NCBI GenBank assembly: GCA_047967505.1
Contig: CM106538.1
DNA: 64,000 nucleotides
Direction: 5' to 3' (one strand)
Origin: Dipteris shenzhenensis
Taxonomy: Eukaryota; Polypodiophyta; Polypodiopsida; Gleicheniales
In this document: positions 1 to 10,875 of the stretch, in pieces
Layout: every line of letters starts with the position of its first letter
Numbering within the stretch: position 1 is the stretch's first letter
Position numbers and translations under genes: made by a program
Notes under the pieces: model-generated
What the model was told of the DNA's origin: nothing
Databases searched by the model: none
Seen by the model: only the letters and a program-made list of their open reading frames with translations

Positions 1-559
1 AAGTAAACATTCTTCCTTGCCTTTTCCCTTTCGCAATCAACTTGCAACCATTACCAAACTCCTCAATGAAGCATCCATCGTTATTAAACCGAACTTGCAA
101 GTTCTACTCAGCCATTTGTCCAACAGACAACAAGTTCTTGGGGATCGAAGGCACATGCAACACTTCACGTAGCTTCTTGGTCTGACCATCATGCATCAAC
201 AGAGGCACAACACCCTTGTGTGCAATGTCATGCTGTGTATCATCTCCTATGCAAACATAACCATGCACACCAGGAGTCATCTCATCAAACCACTCTCCAT
301 GTGGTGTCATGTGATTAGATGCTCCTGAATCAATATACCATATATCATCCAAGACACCATCAGTAGGCTTATGATCCTGCACATGCGTCATAGCAAATAG
401 CTGATTTGAGGATGTCTCATGCGCATGACTAGAAGAGGCAAAATGACCATGCTGATTTGCCTTTCCTCTTTGATTTGCTTGCTTCTTGAAACAGTCTCTG
501 GCAATATGGCCAACCTTGCCACAGTAATGACATGTCTTATCACTATTAGGATTATGCAC
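1..559 (-). pseudogene. copia gag zinc knuckle and protease start
   Basis: The minus-strand frame shows a CCHC zinc knuckle (CHYCGKVGHIARDC), the nucleocapsid RNA-binding motif. It then shows WYIDSGASNHMT, the copia aspartic protease active site (D-S-G), and the LHVPSIPKNLLSVGQ block that follows the protease in copia polyproteins. A TAG interrupts the frame just after GQMAE (around 104), after which the same frame continues to base 1. Glutamine (CAG) is usual there, so the stop looks like a C-to-T change. The integrase and later domains would lie left of the window. Confidence 0.85.
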
Positions 560-617
560 TGTTTGTTGCGATTGCTACCAAGTACCTCTACCATGAGAAG
601 CACCTCTCTCCCTACCT

Positions 618-878
618 CTAAAGGATCCACAAGTGTAGCACCTTCCGTGCTCTCTCTAGCCAAGCCTTATGAATCTTAATTTGATCCTGAGTAGGATTCT
701 TGACAGGCATGTCAGGCTTTGCCTCATCACCAGTAATGAGATCCCAATACCCTTTTCCAATCTGGAAATTTTCTATCCGAAACTTCCAAATGGCATAATT
801 ATTTTGATCCAACTTCTCTCCAACAATCTGTGTAATGTTGTCACTGCCACTAGCATTAGCCATGGTTTCCAACAACAA
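618..878 (-). pseudogene. copia gag, N-terminal part
   Basis: The minus-strand reading frame starts MANASGSDNI and continues with an L-x-x-x-N-Y-x-x-W-K-F motif. This is the usual start of plant copia Gag (UBN2/DUF4219-like), which packages element RNA into cytoplasmic particles. A further methionine lies slightly upstream, but the MANASG start fits the family better. The frame is lost near 618, and the next Gag portion (zinc knuckle) is in a different frame at 559-104, so the gene is frameshifted. Identification is from the motif pattern; no alignment was run. Confidence 0.8.
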
Positions 879-1825
879 CTTTCTGCAACTTTTTGCTATT
901 TTGCATAGTCAATAACTTCCGCACATTACCTCAGAGGCAAAAACTATCAACGAACAAATTGTAGCCAATCCACAGGTCTACAACTTTTCAGTTTAGTGCA
1001 AGTCCAAATTTCATAAGGTTTCACTATTATTTGCTGCTAAAAATAGGGACCTGCACACTTTTGACAGCGGTCCGAAAACTTCCAGTTACTAGTTCAATGG
1101 ATCAACCGGACTCAAAATGCCACTTTGCTACTATCACTGGCAAGGCATAGCATCTGTCAAGCGATTGACATTAACATCCAACCACTGGGCATCCAAATAC
1201 CATCACATATATCCATGAATATTGCAATATCATGTCTTCAACTGCATCTGACAATTTGACAGTAAGTTGTAAATTGTGACTTTTTTTTATTTTCCCAAGC
1301 TCATAACTTTTGACAATAAATCCAAATGAACTTGCTACCAAAAGCAAAGTCGGAGCTTGTATACTTGTCTCCAACTTGTCAGTTCAAACCAGCATCCAAA
1401 TCCATACAATTTGAGAAATAAATAGTCTGGAAAATGACAATTTGATCACTTTTGAACAAAAAAACAGCAGCAGCACCTTTTGTGTTTGAACATGGGAGTC
1501 CTGGTAGCTCACAGAGAGACTAAGACTCCACAAAAATGATGTATGAGAATGTAGCAAACCTTTGGGGTGCTGGAAAAGGAAGAAAGCAAGTCGTATATCA
1601 CTTTTGAAGTCTCCAAAAGCTATCCAAGAGCAAAAAAAACGAGATAGCAAGAATACATCAATTGGACACCTCCCAAGCCAAACAGAAGCTGGGAATTGCT
1701 ACTTCAGTCCAAAAAACGAGATCTCTTCTCATCACTTCGAAGCTTCAGAGTAGGAGAAGCACTCCCGCAAGCTTCCACAAGCAGTGGGCAACCAGAAGTG
1801 GGCAACCAGAAGGCAAGGAACGGTA
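879..1825 (-). other. copia untranslated leader
   Basis: About 950 bases between the gag start and the primer binding site, with no credible coding frame. A short direct duplication (GTGGGCAACCAGAA twice near 1785-1810) lies close to the primer site. Nothing else is recognised. Confidence 0.6.
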
Positions 1826-1837
1826 GCTCTGATACCA
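1826..1837 (-). other. primer binding site (initiator tRNA-Met type)
   Basis: The minus strand reads TGGTATCAGAGC, the standard plant LTR-element site complementary to the 3' end of initiator tRNA-Met. It fixes the inner edge of the LTR at about 1838. Confidence 0.85.
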
Positions 1838-2279
1838 TATTAAGAAAAACAAGAAGAGAGATATAGGAAGCAACCAGGAGGGAGCAACAGTCTCCTACAC
1901 AATCAGCTCATATTCACCCCACACAATACAATTGAACACTACTAAGGTCACACCCATACATAGTAGATAAAAACTAACTATGGTTGAGTCAGTGTGACTC
2001 ACCTTATTCTCCTACTCACACAACAAGAACAATAACCGAGAGCTTGATTCCCAATAATATACACAAAGGTGGAGGCTAAAAATAGTTTTTCTCTTTTTAG
2101 TTGTGTAAACCAAAAGAACTCTAAGTACAAAAGAATAGGTGAGCCATATATGTGGGTCTCAAACCAAACTCAGCTAACTAAGGTGGCATACTAACTGAGC
2201 CACTAACTAGAGTACATAAAGATAGCTGTCATCTAGCTATTATTCATGGGCGGTGTACCAACCGCATCTGCAGCTAACA
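1838..2279 (-). repeat. 5' LTR of the copia element
   Basis: About 440 bases between the primer site and a candidate TG start on the minus strand (complement of the CA at 2278-2279). The terminal CA next to the primer site is degraded (it reads TA). The partner LTR is outside the window, so the outer boundary cannot be confirmed. Confidence 0.6.
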
Positions 2280-2865
2280 AGTCGGTGACATAAATGCACA
2301 ATGGTCACCCTAGCATATCACGAGTGGAGCTCGATATCTCAACAAGGTCCTCTTTCTCTTCAGTTTCCTCCTCTATTTCTACCAAAGCAATGGTCCTTTT
2401 GGCCTTAGCCTTGCTTGCCTTAGCCGTGCCTTTGGATACAAAGGGTTTGGGAGCTGAAGGGGGCTATTCCATTGTGCTTATAGAGCTGATGAGGGAGGTT
2501 ACCTTACTCGCCCGGTTTCCCCAATTGGAGGAACTCATGGTGTGCAGTCGCAGCACCAATGTAGGACAGCCACTGAAGATCTGATTTTACCCTTACAGTT
2601 CCCTTGTTTACCTTTTGGGGTTTGAGCTTGTTAAACATTCTTAGGGGAACCACTGAGGTCGGACCCTCAAGCTCTAGAGTGGTGATCTGAAACCCTACTC
2701 TTTCTAGGACATCTATATTGGTCAAGATGTGCATCCAGTTCTACGAGAATTCTAGCTCGGGAAGAGGTGCATACTAGAAGTCATCAAACTCCTCATCCTC
2801 TTCCTTGTCACAGGGTTGGAATAGCTTTACAGAGGTGGTTCAGGCAGGTGGTTCAGGCAGTGGTG
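2280..2865 (-). pseudogene. gypsy pol remnant downstream of protease
   Basis: Sequence on the pol side of the protease with short minus-strand open stretches (for example 2504-2734) and no recognisable motif. By position it would be the protease-to-reverse-transcriptase linker. Assigned by context only. Confidence 0.4.
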
Positions 2866-3254
2866 TCAGATTCTGTGGGCAAAGAGGTGTCCTAACAATG
2901 GGTGGGCCTTGTAGGCGTGCAAGTCCACTCTCATGGTTTGCTCCTCATGCCACAAGTAGATGTTACCATTACGCCAATCATGCATGAGTCTGGACATTTG
3001 CAAGAAGGGCTTGCCTAGGATAGCTTCATATCCTATCTGTCGAGTGAAGTCCATGACTCTACGTACCTGACAGGGTACTTGAATCCAAATACCTTAATGT
3101 TTATGCTAGTAAGCACTCCCAAGGTTTCGACAGTCCCCCCATCGGCTAACTTTACTACCAGATGGATCTGCTCGAGTGTGGGTTTTTTCCATTTCACCCA
3201 GCATTCCTTGGTGCAGACACTCACTTTCGCTCCCCCATCCAAGATGGCTTCCAC
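2866..3254 (-). pseudogene. gypsy aspartic protease remnant
   Basis: The minus-strand frame 3254-3033 reads EAILDGGAKVSVCTKECW, with a D-G-G in place of the retropepsin D-S/T-G active site. A hydrophobic L-x-V-K-L-A-D-G strand pair follows. Frame 3054-2866 continues with GYEAILGKPFL, matching the conserved I-L-G-x-x-W/F-L end of gypsy proteases. The two frames overlap, which implies a frameshift. The protease would cut the Gag-Pol polyprotein. It is clearly dead because of the frameshift and surrounding stops. Confidence 0.7.
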
Positions 3255-4254
3255 CTTCTGGTTTTGATAGACTATGGGGATAATGGCATTTGTGTCATCA
3301 CCCTCAAAGTACTGGCCTAGCTAGTTGATGGGAACCTTAGGTAGATTCGGCTCCTTTTCTGGCAATGATTAGTTGGGCTGGTAGGGACTAGGTTCATCCA
3401 ATTGGATAGATTGTGCCATAGGATGGGATTTCCTCTTAGTAGGGAAGAGATCAGCATTTTCACCTCTGGCGATAGGAAGGCAGCCAACCTGGCACTGTTG
3501 CAGGGTTCTTGTGAAACTTCTTCTTCCAGGGACAACATGTCCTTGAAGCCGTATAGGTCTCCTTCCTCCTAGAGGTTCTACAACACTCGGTCTTCCTGGA
3601 ACATCTTTTGCATCCAATCCAGAGCTTCTGACCGTCAAAGCTGAGGTGTACCTCTTCCTCCACCCTCTCTGGCACCTTGAGTGTTTTTGCCCCTCAGTGG
3701 CCCATCAAGTGGGCTGAATGAATAGTATCTAACCCTCTACTAGCCTTTAGTCGATGCTCAAACTTCTCTTGGCAGTCCCGTACCAAGTTTTGGGCATCTT
3801 TTACATATTGCTTTTCTAGGGCCGTGTCAAGATAGGTCTCCTTATAGGAGGGCGAGGGTGCTAGGCCTTGAGCCTGCATTGGATTGTTTACCTCTGGGCT
3901 CGGAGACACTTCAGGGTCACCCTAGGTGGAAGCTTGTTTGGAAGCAGAGGAGGTGGCAAGAGTAGTCTCCTCATCAGAACCGTCTTGGATGAGCACCTGG
4001 TCGGAGCCGTCACCTACTCAAATGGCCTTCTTGGATTGGGTTAGGGGATGTGGGAGAATCTCGAGGCCAAGAGACAAGGATCCTTTACCCTTCCTTGTGA
4101 GCTTCCTCATTGCCTTGCCTAATGCCTTGACTTGCATCCTCATGATGACTTGTAAAGGCACTGCGGCCACATGGCCCTGCTCAATGCTAAGCAGATTAAG
4201 GTTGGTACTCTTTGGCAAGAGGATTGGGGTGGTTGGTCTCCTTGTGGGACAGTC

Positions 4255-5031
4255 CTAGAATAGATGCTCGATTCCACACCCTGCACACAAGGGTGTGGGG
4301 TTGGTCGTGGTTGGAGCGGCGAGGGTGTGATCCCTATATGGACAATCCTTCAAGAAGTGTAAGCCTTGGCATTTGAAATAGGACACCATAGGGTTTGAAG
4401 TACCGCAGTAGGGGCATTGACTTGCTCTATGGGGACCCTGGCAAGTGTAACATTGGAGCAAGGGTCTCCGAGCAATTGAGTTTAGGTCTCTCGCCCTTGC
4501 GTTCACAGGGGTGGTCTAGAACACGAGAACCTGTTGATCCTCTGGCGGGAGGTAGTGGATCAGGGTGCCACTTCCCTCCTCGTAGAGATAGTAATCGTGA
4601 GGTCTGTGATCAGGATTTGTTTCCTGCCAGTCATTGGGCACTTCTTCTACCAACACTTTATTGACTGGGGTTGTACGAGGTAGCGGGGGTTGTGGACCCA
4701 ATATGGGTGGTGGTAACGGAGCCGATTGCGTTCTGTACTGGCTAGAACTAGCCACAGGACCACCTTGAGTGATCAGGGGGTTAGGCGGGGCCGTTAGAGC
4801 TAATGGGGGTCCCATTTGATACATGGGTTAGGGAAGGGAACTCGAAAATCGACATTGGGAGGTATCATCGTTTCCCCACATATGGCAGTGTGCGTAGTAG
4901 AGTGCCGGCCTTGCCCTTAGGTGCAGGCACTCATTGGAGGGGTGGTTGCTATGGTATACCCCACACCAGACATTCTCTCTCTGTGGAAACAAGTGGGGCT
5001 CGGCACCTCCTTGGAGGTTCCTGTCCTCCAC
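4255..5031 (-). pseudogene. gypsy gag cysteine-rich knuckle region
   Basis: The minus-strand frame 4506-4255 contains CYTCQGPHRASQCPYC, then FKCQGLHFLKDCPYRDH, then CAGCG. These are several C-x2-C-x4-H-x4-C-like knuckles in a row. Frame 5031-4828 adds a W-C-G-V-Y-H and C-x2-R-A-R-P-A-L-Y-Y-A-H-C stretch, another candidate knuckle in a different frame. Multiple knuckles are unusual compared with the one or two of most gypsy Gags. Function would be RNA binding in the particle. Confidence 0.6.
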
Positions 5032-5033
5032 TG

Positions 5034-6633
5034 CTAGCCTAGCTGATCTAACAGATTGGAGGCCAACTCACTCATATCCAAGCCCTTGGGCTCGTTAGTC
5101 TCCTTCTTGATCGTTTCTACACTCGAAGACCTAACTGATGAAGCTATTTCTGAGGGGTCCGGGGCTTTATCCAAATTCACCTTGTCCATCATGTTGTCAC
5201 ATATGCGGATGGCCACCTTGCTGCATAAATCGAAGGAGGTAGGATTCATCACCATGAGGTGGTCGTGCAGCTTTGGGTCTGCCAATTCGATAAGGAAGCG
5301 GGGTAGCAATCATTCATTGCTCATTCGCTCGTACAATTCATAGCAGGCATTGAGGTGCTTGATCCTGGCAATGTAATCCGTTAGGGATTCCTTATCACTC
5401 TGCTTTACACCATATAATTGGTTGATCGGGCTCCATTTATGGCCACTAGGGGCAAACCCCACAATAAAGGCCTTTCTCAATGTCTCCCAATTGATCTTCT
5501 CTTCTAGGGTGAGAGCCCTATACCATTGCCCTGCTATGCCATCCAAGCTGAGACCAAACGCATTGGCCATCTCTAGGTCTTTGGGAGCACCAAAAGCTTC
5601 ATAAATTTGTTCAAATCATTCCACGTGGGAGATTGGGTCTCCTTCTCCAAGGAACTTGGTCATTAGCTTGGAGATGGCTATCAGCTCCTCGAGGGATTTG
5701 CAATCCCTATAGGAAACACTAGGGCGGGTGGAGGTGGTGTGGTCCCCCTTCCTAGGGCATTCACCAAGATGCGCATCGCCTCATTAGTTAACACTGTTTG
5801 AGCGGCTAGCGAAGGTGGTGTTACTGTGGGTATGACGAGGCACAGGGCTTGGCCCAGGTGGTGGTATCCATGTAGTTACTAGTATCGGCATTGGAACAGA
5901 TGTGCCAAGGCCTACATTCATCGATGCAACCAGTATGGATGAGAAGAGATGTACTCCGGAGGAGGTGGGTCCTGGGGCATGGGAACGTTAGTTCCATGCA
6001 ATGGGCAATAGGGTGGAAACTGTGGTGCCCCATAGTTGGTGAAGGTTGGCGGCACTTAGACTGTTGGCGGTACATAAGGTGCTCTGGAAGTTCCTAATAT
6101 CCCCTTGGCTTGGGTCTTGCCTTTGAAATTCCCTCATCCATGGATCTTCATCATCCATGTGTTCCCACTGGGAAGGTCTGGCATAGGCGGAGGGTCCTAG
6201 ATTGGCGAAGGTGGTTTCTGTCCCAGTATGTGGTTCAGAAGCTAGATGTTGCTGACCTTCCCTCCCTATAGACATGCCGGCGGCGAAGGGGTTCTCCATG
6301 TCTGCCGACTCTATTCGGCCTAAGCGGGGCTGAACATGTTGGAGAATGTACCTCTAAGCTTGGATGCAACCGAAGGTCCAGGAAAGTTGGGAGAGGTATG
6401 CTTGAGAATGGAGCTTCAGATGCCCTTGGACCAGAGGGGTCTTGCATTACTTCGTCCAAACTCTCTGTTTCATCGGAGCTAGATAGAGTTTCTGGTCGGG
6501 GGCCTACTAACAAGTGGAGGCTAGGGATGGAGCTTCCGGATTCCCAACTAGGGCGGAGGGTGTGAGCATAGCTCAAAGCACTCTCTTCTGGCATGGGATC
6601 CTTTGGCAAAATTCTTCCGGACCTCAGGTGCAT
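5034..6633 (-). pseudogene. gypsy gag (capsid-like) remnant
   Basis: The minus-strand frame 5570-5310 contains GIAGQWYRALTLEEKINW followed by L-R-K-A-F-I-V-G-F, then K-Q-S-D-K-E-S-L-T-D-Y-I. This is the conserved core of the retrotransposon gag domain. The frame continues through IELADPKLHDHLMV to 5034. The likely N-terminus is at 6633 (MHLRSGRILPKD); an M-x-L-R-S-G-R start is common in plant gypsy Gag. Between these, frames are broken at least twice (5570-5990 has no long frame). Capsid identity is firm; start and continuity are inferred. Confidence 0.65.
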
Positions 6634-6714
6634 GTGGGTGGCCTCTAGCTGAGCACCCTTAGGTTGAACTGAGGTTCTGGATTTTTTTTTTAAATTCTTT
6701 GGCTACCCCAGAGG

Positions 6715-7420
6715 TATCACAATGATTGGTGGGATAGCTCTATAGCAATGGTCTCATGGATAGGTATCGTGCCAGGCGGTGAGATACGAGTATAGCGATG
6801 GGCGGCGGCATAAGCATATTGCGATGATAGCAGAGTAAGAATGACAATGGGCAGTGAGATCGACGTAACATGATGATTGGCAGGATAGATCTTCCACATG
6901 TGCGGTGGGATCACAAGTCAGTGGGATACGGATAGTGCATCGCACGGCAGCATAGTTATCACGATGGGCATGGGGATCGACGATTGTAAAATGAGTGGTG
7001 CGATAGGAGTGAAGCGACGATCGACGAAGTAAGCATATAATGATGGGCAGTGGAGTAAGAATGAAAATGGGCGGCGGGATCGATGTAACAGGACGATCGG
7101 AGCGATACGGATATGACCACGGGTGTGGGGGTGGGTACACCACACCGGCGGCGGAATAGCAAGATAGCATGGATTGGTGGGATATCTCTAAAGCCACTGG
7201 TCAATGACTGTTAGGTGGATGAGATAGTAACTTTGACATGCATTTAATCGGGGCGGTAGGTTAGACTGTGGTTAGAAGTTAGGTCAGTGGTATAGCTCTA
7301 TGGCATCGTCAACGGGGTTTGACCAATGGGATATGACTAACGCACCGACTAGCGAGATATTTGGTCGACGAGATAACCCTATGGCGTTGACTCAGCGAGA
7401 TAGTGAAACACAGTGTCGTC
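6715..7420. repeat. degenerate ~25-bp minisatellite in gypsy leader
   Basis: The plus strand is a run of about 25-base units of the form GGGCGGTGGGATA plus a variable tail ending in GAT or ACAT. A larger period of about 220 bases overlies this: GAGTAAGAATGA near 6833 recurs near 7053, and ATTGGTGGGATA near 6724 recurs near 7174. It lies upstream of the gag start, in the untranslated leader. Confidence 0.65.
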
Positions 7421-7920
7421 GACTGATTTTTGTGGATTTTTTGCAAGCTTTAAGTTTCTGTCCTGGATTTGTTATGCCAGGGGGGTGCTACACTGCCTAG
7501 TTCACTGCCTAGTTCACCTACACAATGAAAAAAACTTGAAGAAAAAACACTTTTTACAAGCAAAAATGTAAATTTTCATGAGGGGTGAGTTCTAGAACAC
7601 AAAACAACTTCAAAATTTGGCAAGAATCAACATTTTGGTTGTTTTTTGATGGGTTTGGACCTCACACACTCCTTAGCAATTACACACACTAAGTTCCTAT
7701 CAACTTAAAACCCTAAAAAGCATAAAAAACAAGCTTCAAATGCTCCCAAATGACTTTCCAACGAGAAAAAATAGTTTTCCTACTTTTTTGTCCTCACTCT
7801 CATTTCCTCCCTGTCTCTTCTCCTACAACTCCACTAAAAAGCTCCAAGTTAGGCTTGAAGACTTATGCAATGGGTAGATATCAAAGGAAAACAAGTGCAA
7901 ATGCAAAAGCATACCTTTTC
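7421..7920 (-). other. remainder of gypsy leader
   Basis: About 500 AT-rich bases between the minisatellite and the primer site. A short duplication, ACTGCCTAGTTC, occurs at about 7490-7513. No coding frame is recognised. Confidence 0.5.
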
Positions 7921-7940
7921 TCCCCAGCAGCAATGCCAAA
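7921..7940 (-). other. decayed gypsy primer binding site
   Basis: The minus strand reads TTTGGCATTGCTGCTGGGGA. It resembles the TTTGGCGCCG-type site used by Tat/Athila elements, with differences mainly at former CG positions, as expected from deamination. Its position between the leader and an LTR-like end in CA supports the call. Confidence 0.55.
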
Positions 7941-8314
7941 ATGTGTGGGTCTCGGTGGTGACTCACGTGTTGTGGGGATGTTGAAGAGATGCCGATGGAG
8001 CCTCCACTCCAAGCAACTCCTTGTGAGAGCAATGCAAGGCACAAGTCATCTGCAGTGTCACTCAAGCGGCCTCCGGATTGTTGCAATGTGTTTCCACGCG
8101 AGAAAGAGGGAAGGGGGAGAGGGGAGAGGAGAGGGGAGGAGGGAGGAGGAGAAGGAGAAGGACAAGGGAAGAGGAGAGTGAAGGGGGATGGAGTGGCAAA
8201 CACAAGGGCACTACAATGGAAACAAGAGAACACCCGAAACACTCTCTTGGAAGAGAAGAGGGAGCTTGTATTCAAACTTGTGCAAACTATTATGAAGACC
8301 AAAGTCAACACTTT

Positions 8315-8325
8315 GGCCTTTTATA
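8315..8325 (-). promoter_or_regulatory. TATA box in gypsy LTR
   Basis: Minus-strand TGTATAAAAGG inside the inferred LTR, with a pyrimidine-rich transcript start region downstream. It marks the likely U3/R boundary. Confidence 0.45.
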
Positions 8326-8565
8326 CAAGTCACCTTTTGAAGGGAGGACCAACCCTTTTCCTTTTTAACACTATCCTTCTCTTTACAACCAAAGGCTCTT
8401 GGGCCCGTAGGGTGCCATGGCATATTACTATTCTTTCCATCTCTCCCTATTGGTAGAAATAGCACTTGTGTTAACCATATTAAAGCGCTTGGGACAAACC
8501 TGAAATTAGGAGGTGGTCCTAACCAGTTCCCAAATAGCGCTTGTGTTAGCCTCACGCTTCCTAGG

Positions 8566-9010
8566 CTTAGGTGATTTGGGGCTCAAAGTCCCTAAGCGCC
8601 CTTGTGCCTTAAGCCATTTGGGACTCGAACCCCATGAACACGGCTCAAAACCTGGAGTGGCGAGGCTTAGCATCTATGAGACACTCAATGGCAACCTTGC
8701 ACATTGCCTGGATGCTTTTGCCTTGGGATATTTGGGGATCAAACTCCGTGAGTTTGAGCTATACTCCTTTCATGGCTATTTTCATTGGCGTGGCTATTTC
8801 TGTGGACGTAGACTTGAAATGTGCACGTTGCCTACTATCTTTGGTCTTGGGTGTTAGCTGGAACATACAACCTGTGCTTGGAATCCTTGGACTTTGGGTA
8901 TTTGGGGATCAAACTCCCTGAGTTTGAGCTATACTCCTTCCATGTGCACATTGCTTGCAATCACTGGTCTTGGGGTATTTGGGGGTCAAATTCCCTGAGC
9001 TTGTTCGTTG
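8566..9010. repeat. degenerate direct repeats in LTR U3
   Basis: The phrase ATTTGGGGATCAAACTCC, followed by GTGAGTTTGAGCTATACTCC, occurs near 8730 and near 8897. A partial copy (ATTTGGGGGTCAAATTCC) lies near 8976, and weaker copies near 8573 and 8616. Spacing ranges from about 45 to 165 bases. It lies upstream of the inferred TATA box. Confidence 0.6.
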
Positions 9011-9030
9011 AAGTAGATCATGCATCTTGA

Positions 9031-10525
9031 TTACCTTGCATTCAATGATTGTACTCTGTGGATGTTAACATTGGTCATGTGATGCTTTCTTGAAGCTACA
9101 AAGGGTTTGTGATGACCATGGTTGTAGGACAAAGGTTGATGCCAATTGCTTTCAAAGAATTGGTACCTTTGATTTTGTAAGAGGAAGATTGAGAGAATAA
9201 ACATGGAGAATTACGACACAAGACCTTCCTAGCAAAAGGGAATGGCAAAGGGGAACCTGGCAAGAGCAAACCATCTATTATATCTACTATTGTTATTATG
9301 TATTATGCACTATTCCTTGCCCATAGTGCTATCAACATACATCAGCTTTTTTTTGCCACATAATTTTTAACAAGTATCTTGTTTTTTGTATATACAAAAA
9401 GGTTGCATATGCTACATTCCTTAGCTAAAAACTAACACAATATTAGCTCTCTATGATGGCATTGATATGAAAGAGAGACTAACTACTGTGTATGCTACTT
9501 CTATAGGTTCCCAACTCAATCCACAAGTCAACCAAGGAGCAACTGCCCATAGGCAATATGGTGGACCATACAATTAGTTAATTTATCAATATGTGAGGGT
9601 GTGGAAAATACTAAGCCGTGTACAGGAACGTTGACAATGCTTAGTGGACTTTTTGGAGTCCTTAGTACCTTTCTCCTAGATCAAGCACATGGTTATTGAT
9701 GATGTCCACAATGTGTTGATGAGGATGGTAGTTGGTCAAATTTCTATCCTTTCGTGGTCCACACAATCAACCCTCTCTTAGTGGGCCAAGAACACTCCCT
9801 AGTATCCCATGAAACATCTCCAGGGGGGGAATCCCTCCCAAATCTAGAGCCCATCTAGAGCTACCACTATGCATAATTCCATTTTGACTAACTCAAGGTC
9901 CATGGTCCACCCCTTGGTGGAGAGGTAGGGGTCACCTGTATGGGATTTGCAAAGTAAGAATCTTTTTAAAATACACCCATATTTAAATGTTTACATTTAA
10001 ATACCTCTATATTTGAAATTTGAGTTGATTGTTTACCCTCTATACATGCTTGGAGATTGAACTTAAAGCTCCCCTTTATATGTTTGTAAAAACATATTTA
10101 TGTTTAGTAAGTATTCTTTAAACCCCTTATCTAGGTGGATGGCACATTAATCATCAAATTAAAAACCACTCTTGCATTAGCTAAGGCGCTATGATACATG
10201 TTTATAACGTAACCACCCAAGGGCCTATCCTCTATACTACTCTAATCTTTTGCCATTGCTATACATCAAGAAATTGGTCATCCATTTAGTCCTTATGCAA
10301 AGGCACAAAACTGTACTAATTGTAGGGCCTCAAGAGAACCAAGATCAAAGAGCACCAAATAGGAATCTAAGTGAAGTGTCTCATCGTCTCCCATATTGTA
10401 GCCATATCCAAACTCCAAACTCTAAGAGGGAGCCCAATATGAAAGAACTGTCCCATGAAATATGCTAGGGGTCCTGATCTGCAAGCCATATGCCACCCTC
10501 TATGCCTCTACTAGGATGGCTTCCC
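9031..10525. other. no gene recognised
   Basis: AT-rich sequence with only short chance frames (for example 72 codons at 10250-10468). No motif, RNA gene or repeat could be supported. Confidence 0.5.
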
Positions 10526-10590
10526 CTCTCTCTCTCTATTCATCATCATAGCCCCCTCATGTGTAACATATATATAGAGAGAGAGAGAGA
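10526..10590. repeat. CT and GA microsatellites
   Basis: A CT run at 10526-10537 and a GA run at 10577-10590, preceded by a TATATATA stretch. The two face each other as imperfect inverted repeats. Confidence 0.8.
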
Positions 10591-10765
10591 CATATGTATT
10601 GCATGTCTAACATATGAATATTTGTTATCATTCTTTAGCTAGTCTTTATCTTACAACGGATGCGTCAATTTTGTGCTCAAATGGGGTGTTCCGATCAATT
10701 TGAGTGGTTGAATGACTATATTTGGACATTGGATATGAAAGTTATGTCACTTTTAAAAGTGCTGT

Positions 10766-10875
10766 CCAAGGTAGTTTCGCCAGCGAAACTACCTTGGGAG
10801 ACTTGCTTCAAAGGGGTTTCGCTGGCGAAACTACCTGGATGGCTTGCTTCAATGAGTTTTCTTTGAAGAAACTCT
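10766..10875. repeat. ~41-bp tandem repeat with hairpins
   Basis: The first copy contains a perfect inverted repeat at 10766-10797 (14-base arms CCAAGGTAGTTTCG and its complement, loop CCAG). The second copy, about 41 bases on, keeps GTTTCG-CTGG-CGAAAC at 10816-10831. A decayed third copy starts near 10857. Both units include a CTTGCTTCAA tail. A TATAAAATAG lies about 180 bases downstream near 11048. This could be an upstream region of a promoter or a decayed LTR. Confidence 0.7.

Larger units (their letters stand above)
1..2279 (-). mobile_element. Ty1/copia retrotransposon, 5' part, cut by window edge
   Basis: Read on the minus strand the order is LTR (2279-1838), initiator-Met-type primer binding site (1837-1826), leader (1825-879), gag start (878) and zinc knuckle plus protease (559-1), as in a 5' copia end. 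The coding part continues left of base 1. Frameshifts near 560-620 and an in-frame TAG near 104 make it non-functional. It abuts a decayed gypsy pol at 2280, so it probably inserted into or next to that element. Class is certain; the LTR outer end is an estimate. Confidence 0.88.
2280..9030 (-). mobile_element. decayed Ty3/gypsy element, Tat/Athila-like
   Basis: On the minus strand the order is LTR with TATA (about 9030-7942), decayed GGCGCCG-type primer site (7940-7921), a long leader with a minisatellite (7920-6640), gag (6633-5034), cysteine-rich knuckles (5031-4255) and protease (3254-2866). Reverse transcriptase is missing because the element is cut at about 2280 by the copia LTR. Many frameshifts and stops are present. 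The primer-site type and long leader suggest the Tat/Athila side of gypsy; this assignment is tentative. Confidence 0.75.
7942..9030 (-). repeat. probable 5' LTR of the Tat/Athila-like gypsy
   Basis: On the minus strand this runs from an unlocated start near 9030 to ...CACACA at 7942, just before the primer site. A TATA box (TGTATAAAAGG) lies at about 8315-8325 on the minus strand. Downstream of it is a strongly pyrimidine-rich stretch (8100-8180; purine-rich on plus), common in R/U5. The upstream part carries the repeats listed at 8566-9010. The start is not defined because the partner LTR is not visible. Confidence 0.5.

Noticed and set aside
6715-7420. CRISPR-like array
   Set aside because: Units are degenerate and head-to-tail without unique spacers, in plant DNA; it is a minisatellite.
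7823-8311. Long overlapping frames on both strands near the GA-rich stretch
   Set aside because: Purine-rich low complexity opens several frames at once; the products are Ser/Pro/Leu or Glu/Gly/Arg runs typical of composition, and the region fits an LTR.
8612-8645. tRNA gene or SINE suggested by GGGACTCGAACCCC
   Set aside because: Only a T-arm-like motif is present; no acceptor stem, anticodon arm or correctly spaced D-arm, and it belongs to the U3 repeat family.
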